Notes under the pieces: model-generated | Database searches by the model: none | Told to the model about the DNA's origin: nothing | The model's input: the letters and a program-made list of their open reading frames with translations, nothing else | Program-made: the position numbers and the translations under genes | Part shown: in pieces, positions 60,503-64,000 of the stretch | Position numbering within the stretch: the first letter of the stretch is position 1 | How the letters are laid out: each line of letters starts with the position of its first letter | Origin: CALZJC01 sp963781065 | Lineage (GTDB): Bacteria > Acidobacteriota > Thermoanaerobaculia > Multivoradales > JAHEKO01 | Direction of reading: 5' to 3' | Length of the DNA: 64,000 nt | Assembly (NCBI GenBank): GCA_963781065.1 | Contig: CAWAET010000015.1 | Location: forward strand, 62,001-126,000

Positions 60503-61399
60503 CTAGCGAGCCCCGGCCGGTCGGGCGCCCGCGGCTCTGGCCACGAAGGCCTCGAAGCTTCCCGGAGGGCGGCCGAGGAGGCACTCCAGGACGCGTGGCG
60601 AGCCGGCCATGCCGAAGCTGTCGTAGTAGCGAAACATCCGGCCCAGCGTGTCGATCCGGCGTTTGCCGAGGCCGGCGGCAAGCGCCTCCTCGGCCCACCG
60701 CCGGGCCGGCACGGCCACCGCCCGCACCGTCCGCTGCAGGCCCCGGCCGAGAGCCGCGGCGATCTGCCGCTGGTCGAGCAGGTCCGGGCCGCACAGCTCG
60801 TAAGTGGCCCCGACGTGGCCGGGCTCGGTCAGCACCCGGACCGCCGCCTCGGCGACGTCCAGCAGATCGACCATGACGACCCGGCTGTCGAGGCTGTAGG
60901 GCACCGGATAGACCGACTGTCCGACGATCGCTTGCCAGTGCGCGAGGACGTTCTGCATGTACGGGGCCGGCTGCAGGATGGTGAAGTCGAGTCCCGACTC
61001 GAACAGCAGCTCTTCGACCCGGAGCTTGGCCCAGTGGTGGGGCATGGCCTCGACCTGCGGGTGGAGGACGGAGTGGTAGACGATCCGTCCGACGCCGGCG
61101 CCGATCGCCGCCGACACCACCCGGCGGCCGATGCCGGTCTCGTCCGGATGGACGTTGGGGCAGATGTGGTAGAGCGCGGCGACGCCGTCGACCGCCGCGG
61201 CGACCGACTCGCGGCTCCTCATGTCACCCGCCACGACCTGCCGCGCGCCGAGCCCTTCCACCGTCTCGCGCTGCGCCGGCCGGCGCACGAAGGCGCGCAC
61301 CGGCACCCCGGCGGCCGCCAGGGCGCGGATCACCGCCCGGCCGGTCTTGCCGGCGGCGCCGGTGACCAGGACGGGTCGAGCTGGGGTTGCCGTGGCCAT
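60503..61399 (-). CDS. NmrA-like NAD(P)-binding reductase
   Basis: 298 residues from ATG 61399. Residues 9-20 read VLVTGAAGKTGR, an NmrA-type dinucleotide-binding motif, followed by VPVRAFVRRPAQ, the segment that selects NADP. Later come VAGDM, LYHICPNVHPDE, VYHSVLHPQVEAMPHHWAKLRVEELLFESGLDFTILQPAPYMQN and DLLDVAEAAVRVL. It is of the atypical short-chain dehydrogenase (NmrA/QOR2-like) type: either an NADP sensor or a quinone/azo reductase. Substrate not deducible. TAGCAT at 61412-61417 is a likely -10 with about 6 nt of leader. Confidence 0.87.
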   Translation of the reverse strand: MATATPARPVLVTGAAGKTGRAVIRALAAAGVPVRAFVRRPAQRETVEGLGARQVVAGDMRSRESVAAAVDGVAALYHICPNVHPDETGIGRRVVSAAIGAGVGRIVYHSVLHPQVEAMPHHWAKLRVEELLFESGLDFTILQPAPYMQNVLAHWQAIVGQSVYPVPYSLDSRVVMVDLLDVAEAAVRVLTEPGHVGATYELCGPDLLDQRQIAAALGRGLQRTVRAVAVPARRWAEEALAAGLGKRRIDTLGRMFRYYDSFGMAGSPRVLECLLGRPPGSFEAFVARAAGARPAGAR

Positions 61400-61559
61400 G
61401 GGGGGCTGGCGATGCTACTGGATTCCGCAAGCTGCGGGGCCGCCGGCCTTGTTCCGACAGCCCACCGGGACCGGTTTATGCCCGGATGCTCGCCCGAGGG
61501 GAGTGTTGCAGATTCGGGTGCGAACGCTCGCGTATGGAGCAGCTGTGGGGAATGCGGGT

Positions 61560-61565
61560 TAGGGT
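61560..61565 (+). promoter_or_regulatory. -10-like hexamer TAGGGT, 6 nt before ATG 61572
   Basis: TAGGGT, six bases (TGCTGC), then ATG of the GDPD gene; no ribosome-binding site. Leaderless geometry. Confidence 0.5.
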
Positions 61566-61571
61566 TGCTGC

Positions 61572-62339
61572 ATGCGCCAGGGACTCGGCCTGCCGGAGCC
61601 GCCGTGGATCGTCGGCCATCGCGGCGTCCGCGGCGCCGCGCCCGAGAACACGGTTGCCAGCGTTCTCGAGGCGGTGGCGCAGCGGGCCGACATGGTCGAG
61701 CTCGACCTGCAGCTGTCGGTGGACGGCGCCCTGATCGTCCACCACGACCGGGCGGTGCGCGTCGCCGGACGGGCGAGCAAGCCGTTCGGACAGGCGACGC
61801 TGGCCGAGATCCGGCGATGGCGCCCACGCGGCGGCGACGGCGGCAACGCCGACGGCGAGTTGATCCCGACGCTCGAGGACATCCTGGCGGCGGCGCCGCC
61901 GGAGCTGCCGCTCAATCTGGAGATCAAGAGACACGATTCCGAGGTCGATCCCGGCCCGCTGATCGAGGCCCTGGCGCGAGCCGTCGCCGGGCGCGAGCGT
62001 GTCCTGGTGTCGAGCTTCGACTGGCCGGTGCTCGCCCGGGTCCGCGGCCGGCTGCCGGGCGTTGCCGTGGCGCCGCTCGGCGGCCGCGATGCCGTCTGGG
62101 AGGAGCTGGTCGAGGCGGCACGCGGTCTCGACGCCTTCTCCGTCCACATCCACCGCCAGCTGGCGGCGAGCCTTGGCGGGCGCGGCCGGCTTGGGGAGGC
62201 GGGCAGCGGGGCGCGGCCGATCCTCGTTTATACCGTCAACCAGGGCCGTGAGGCTCGACGGCTGCTGCGATACGGTGTTTCGGGCTTCTTCACCGATCGG
62301 CCCGCCGAGCTGCGAGCCGAGATCGAAGCCAGCGGCTGA
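61572..62339 (+). CDS. Glycerophosphodiester phosphodiesterase
   Basis: 255 residues, normal for cytoplasmic GDPD enzymes. No signal peptide. Motifs in order: VGHRGVRGAAPENT (general acid/base His and metal-ligand Glu), VELDLQLSVDGALIVHHD (metal Glu/Asp and second catalytic His), LNLEIKR (Glu/Lys near the metal), SSFDWPVL and VYTVNQGREARRLLRYGVSGFFTDRP at the end. It hydrolyses deacylated phospholipids to glycerol 3-phosphate and an alcohol in a metal-dependent way. Stand-alone gene with its own leaderless-type promoter. A GCCCGG/CCGGGC hairpin at 62352-62367 follows the stop. Confidence 0.95.
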   Translation: MRQGLGLPEPPWIVGHRGVRGAAPENTVASVLEAVAQRADMVELDLQLSVDGALIVHHDRAVRVAGRASKPFGQATLAEIRRWRPRGGDGGNADGELIPTLEDILAAAPPELPLNLEIKRHDSEVDPGPLIEALARAVAGRERVLVSSFDWPVLARVRGRLPGVAVAPLGGRDAVWEELVEAARGLDAFSVHIHRQLAASLGGRGRLGEAGSGARPILVYTVNQGREARRLLRYGVSGFFTDRPAELRAEIEASG

Positions 62340-62417
62340 AATCGGCGCGGTGCCCGGCGATCCGGGCCTGCCGCGGATGTACGCCACGCGGCTCCTGACC
62401 GCGGTATGTCCGGCTGC

Positions 62418-62423
62418 TAGACT
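62418..62423 (+). promoter_or_regulatory. -10-like hexamer TAGACT upstream of the small ORF at 62488
   Basis: TAGACT lies 64 bases before ATG 62488, allowing a leader of about 58 nt that contains the GGAAGGAG ribosome-binding site. No clear -35. Confidence 0.35.
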
Positions 62424-62487
62424 CGGCCGCACCGGAACCTCCCAGTCAGCCCGCCGCGGCAGCCGGCGGAGTCGGAAGGAGACGACC

Positions 62488-62679
62488 ATGTCCGAGCAAC
62501 CCCGGGAACCCGAGACCGGCGGCGAGAGCGAGGAGCGGCGCAGCGGCGCCGAGCGGCGCCAGGAGGGGGAGCGCCGCCGGCAGGATCGCGGCGTCTGGCA
62601 CGTGCCGGTGCTCAAGCGCCTGATCGACCGGCGCAAGGGCGGCGATCGCCGGAGCGGCGCGGAGCGGCGGGTCGACTGA
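62488..62679 (+). CDS. Small Arg/Glu-rich protein with RRSGAERR repeats
   Basis: 63 residues. GGAAGGAG is 7 bases before ATG 62488, one of the best ribosome-binding sites in the window, which argues that it is translated. The sequence is highly charged: an acidic start (SEQPREPETGGESEE), RRSGAERR, a central hydrophobic patch GVWHVPVLKRLIDRR, then a second RRSGAERR near the C-terminus. The repeats follow an R-R-x-G-x-[DE]-R-R spacing. No known domain that I can name; RNA, DNA or membrane-lipid binding are possibilities from charge alone. Its stop overlaps a CTG that could start the following permease gene. Confidence 0.65.
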   Translation: MSEQPREPETGGESEERRSGAERRQEGERRRQDRGVWHVPVLKRLIDRRKGGDRRSGAERRVD

Positions 62680-62723
62680 CTCGGTCCCACAGCCGTCTCG
62701 CCCCGGTACTCCAGGCCGTCCTG

Positions 62724-63578
62724 GTGACCTTTCTGTGGTCGACATCCTGGGTGCTGATCAAGTTCGGCCTCGAGGAGATCCCTGCCCTGGGCTTCGCTGG
62801 GCTGCGCTACTGCCTCGCTTTTCTGGTGCTGGCTCCGGCGGTGGGAGCCAGCCGCGAGCTGCGGGCTCAGCTGCGCCGGCTGACCCGGAGAGACTGGCTG
62901 CGGCTGGCGCTTCTGGGGGTGGTCTTCTATTCGCTGACCCAGGGCGCCCAGTTCGTCGCCCTCGACCACCTGCCGGCGGTCACCCTGAGCCTCATCCTGA
63001 GCTTCTCGCCGGCGGCGGTGGCGCTGGCCGGCGCGAGCTTTCTCGGCGAGCGGCTGAGCCGGCGGCAGTGTGGCGGGGTCGCCTGTTTCCTGCTCGGCGC
63101 CATGGTCTATTTCCTGCCGCTGCGTGTCGCCTTCAGCGGTCTGGGGCTGGCGGTCGGCCTGCTGGCGATGCTGGCCAACTCGGGGGGCGCGCTTCTGGGC
63201 CGGTCGGTCAACCGCCGTGGCGATCTGCACCCGCTGCTGGTGACCGTGGTCAGCATGGGCATCGGCTCGCTGCTGCTGCTCGCCACCGGGCTGGCCGTCG
63301 AGGGAGTGCCGGCGCTCGACCGCTCGGGCTGGACGATCATCCTCTGGCTGGCGGTGGTCAACACCGCCATCGCCTTCACCCTCTGGAACCACACCCTGCG
63401 CCGGCTGACCGCCATCGAGTCGAGCCTGATCAACAACACCATGCTGGTGCAGATCGCTGTCCTGGCCTGGGTCTTCCTCGGCGAGCCGATCGGCCTGCGG
63501 CAGGGCCTGGGGCTGCTGCTGGCGGTGATGGGCGTGGTCCTGGTGCAGCTGCCCGATCGCCGGCGGGCCGCGGGGTGA
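62724..63578 (+). CDS. EamA/DMT-family permease
   Basis: 284 residues from GTG 62724, the first usual start codon in frame. The reading frame stays open upstream with hydrophobic, family-like sequence (LAPVLQAVL just before the GTG), and CTG 62676 overlaps the TGA of the small ORF, so the true N-terminus may be 16 residues longer with a rare start. Ten membrane helices in two EamA halves (LWSTSWVLIKFGLEEIPALGFAGLRY at the start of the first, LAMLANSGGALLGRSVNRRG at the start of the second) and a terminal GLLLAVMGVVLVQLPDRRR. A drug/metabolite or amino-acid exporter by family; substrate unknown. Confidence 0.9.
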   Translation: MTFLWSTSWVLIKFGLEEIPALGFAGLRYCLAFLVLAPAVGASRELRAQLRRLTRRDWLRLALLGVVFYSLTQGAQFVALDHLPAVTLSLILSFSPAAVALAGASFLGERLSRRQCGGVACFLLGAMVYFLPLRVAFSGLGLAVGLLAMLANSGGALLGRSVNRRGDLHPLLVTVVSMGIGSLLLLATGLAVEGVPALDRSGWTIILWLAVVNTAIAFTLWNHTLRRLTAIESSLINNTMLVQIAVLAWVFLGEPIGLRQGLGLLLAVMGVVLVQLPDRRRAAG

Positions 63579-63602
63579 CTCCCCCTGACGGGCCGGAATC
63601 TG

Positions 63603-63608
63603 TAGAAT
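63603..63608 (+). promoter_or_regulatory. -10-like hexamer TAGAAT, 7 nt before GTG 63616
   Basis: TAGAAT, CCCGCCC, then GTG, in the 37-base gap between two transporter genes. The match to the arrangement at 16015-16028 supports GTG 63616 as the start. Confidence 0.5.
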
Positions 63609-63615
63609 CCCGCCC

Positions 63616-64000
63616 GTGCCGATGCAAGCGATCCTGGTACTGGTCATCCTGGTCGGGGCCGTTGCGCTCTTCGTCTCCGAGAAGTACCCGATCGACTTCG
63701 TCGCGCTGCTGGTGCTCGGCGTGCTGCTGGCCCTCGGGCTGGTGACGCCGGCGGAGGGGATCTCGGGCTTCAGCAACCCGGCGACGGTGACGGTGGCGGC
63801 GATGTTCATCCTCAGCGCGGGTCTGCAGAAGACCGGCGCCACCGGGGTGATCGGCCAGCTGATGGTGCGCTTCGGGCGCAGCTACTTCACCGCCCTGGTG
63901 GTGATCATGGGCACGATCACCGTCATCTCGGCCTTCATCAACAACACCGCCGCGGTAGCGGTCTTCATCCCCCTGGTGATGATCGTCGCCAACCGGCGCA
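63616..64000 (+). CDS. SLC13/DASS-type anion transporter, N-terminal part (3' truncated)
   Basis: The frame from GTG 63616 (or ATG 63622) runs off the window after 128 codons. Visible: a first helix LVLVILVGAVALFVSEKYPIDFVALLVLGVLLALGLVTPAEGISGFSNPATVTVAAMFILS (shown here as motifs KYPID, GFSNPATVTVAAMF), then LQKTGATGVIGQLM and AFINNTAAVAVFIPLV. The SNPATV-type and INNTA motifs are the sodium/substrate hairpin signatures of the divalent-anion symporters and the related ArsB/CitT superfamily. It probably moves sulfate or a dicarboxylate with sodium; the remainder of the gene is outside the window. Confidence 0.85.
   Translation, partial: MPMQAILVLVILVGAVALFVSEKYPIDFVALLVLGVLLALGLVTPAEGISGFSNPATVTVAAMFILSAGLQKTGATGVIGQLMVRFGRSYFTALVVIMGTITVISAFINNTAAVAVFIPLVMIVANRR

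Noticed and set aside
1..64000. tRNA, rRNA, insertion sequence or prophage genes
   Set aside because: Looked for cloverleaf-like stretches, transposase motifs and terminal inverted repeats while reading; nothing convincing was found, though weak tRNA-like folds cannot be excluded by eye.

Overview
The window is GC-rich (about 70% by eye) and codes on both strands with almost no empty space. Its protein families point to an Acidobacteriota genome of the Thermoanaerobaculia/Holophagae kind: acidobacterial-type VWA proteins, Oar-like TonB-dependent receptors with a carboxypeptidase-regulatory domain, FG-GAP/UnbV (CRTAC1-like) propellers, sulfatase-fold/TPR fusions and many secreted TPR proteins. 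This assignment is an inference from families, not from a marker gene. I saw no rRNA, tRNA, CRISPR array or insertion sequence.

Layout. 1-1095: end of a TonB-dependent receptor with a strong terminator. 1228-4062: phosphodiesterase fused to an SPFH-like N-terminus and TPRs. 4098-17837: cluster of six VWA proteins, a TPR protein and a transglutaminase-like/TPR protein. 17959-29680: glycosyltransferase-TPR, CRTAC1-like and TPR proteins and a sulfatase-fold/TPR lipoprotein, in two operons plus a divergent TPR gene. 29822-31660: surface protein with a Ser-Asp repeat. 31850-34202: ABC exporter. 34361-40157: operon of two CRTAC1-like proteins and a TPR lipoprotein. 40435-43431: full-length TonB-dependent receptor. 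43557-46888: TPR plus CRTAC1-like pair. 46967-51247: cytochrome c, TPR protein and SGNH/TPR protein. 51395-56231: class V aminotransferase, FAD/Fe-S dehydrogenase, histidine phosphatase. 56238-60443: ECF sigma factor, a YfbK-like VWA protein with an anti-sigma-like N-terminus, and divergently a short leader ORF plus a cobalamin-binding protein. 60503-64000: NmrA-like reductase, GDPD phosphodiesterase, a small Arg/Glu-rich protein, a DMT-family permease and the start of an SLC13-type transporter.

How it fits together. Most of the first 51 kb encodes exported proteins: signal peptides or lipoboxes followed by protein-interaction repeats (TPR), calcium-binding propellers or VWA folds. The same pairing (CRTAC1-like plus TPR, usually translationally coupled) recurs four times, which suggests related envelope complexes of unknown function. 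From 51.4 kb the content becomes metabolic and regulatory.

Two sequence-wide patterns stand out. First, many transcription-unit-leading genes carry a TANNNT -10-like hexamer exactly 6 nt before the start codon, the geometry expected of leaderless mRNAs. Second, six minus-strand genes between 8.9 and 25.5 kb each carry a single-base frame disruption, more likely assembly error than biology. I report those genes as whole loci and give the break points.
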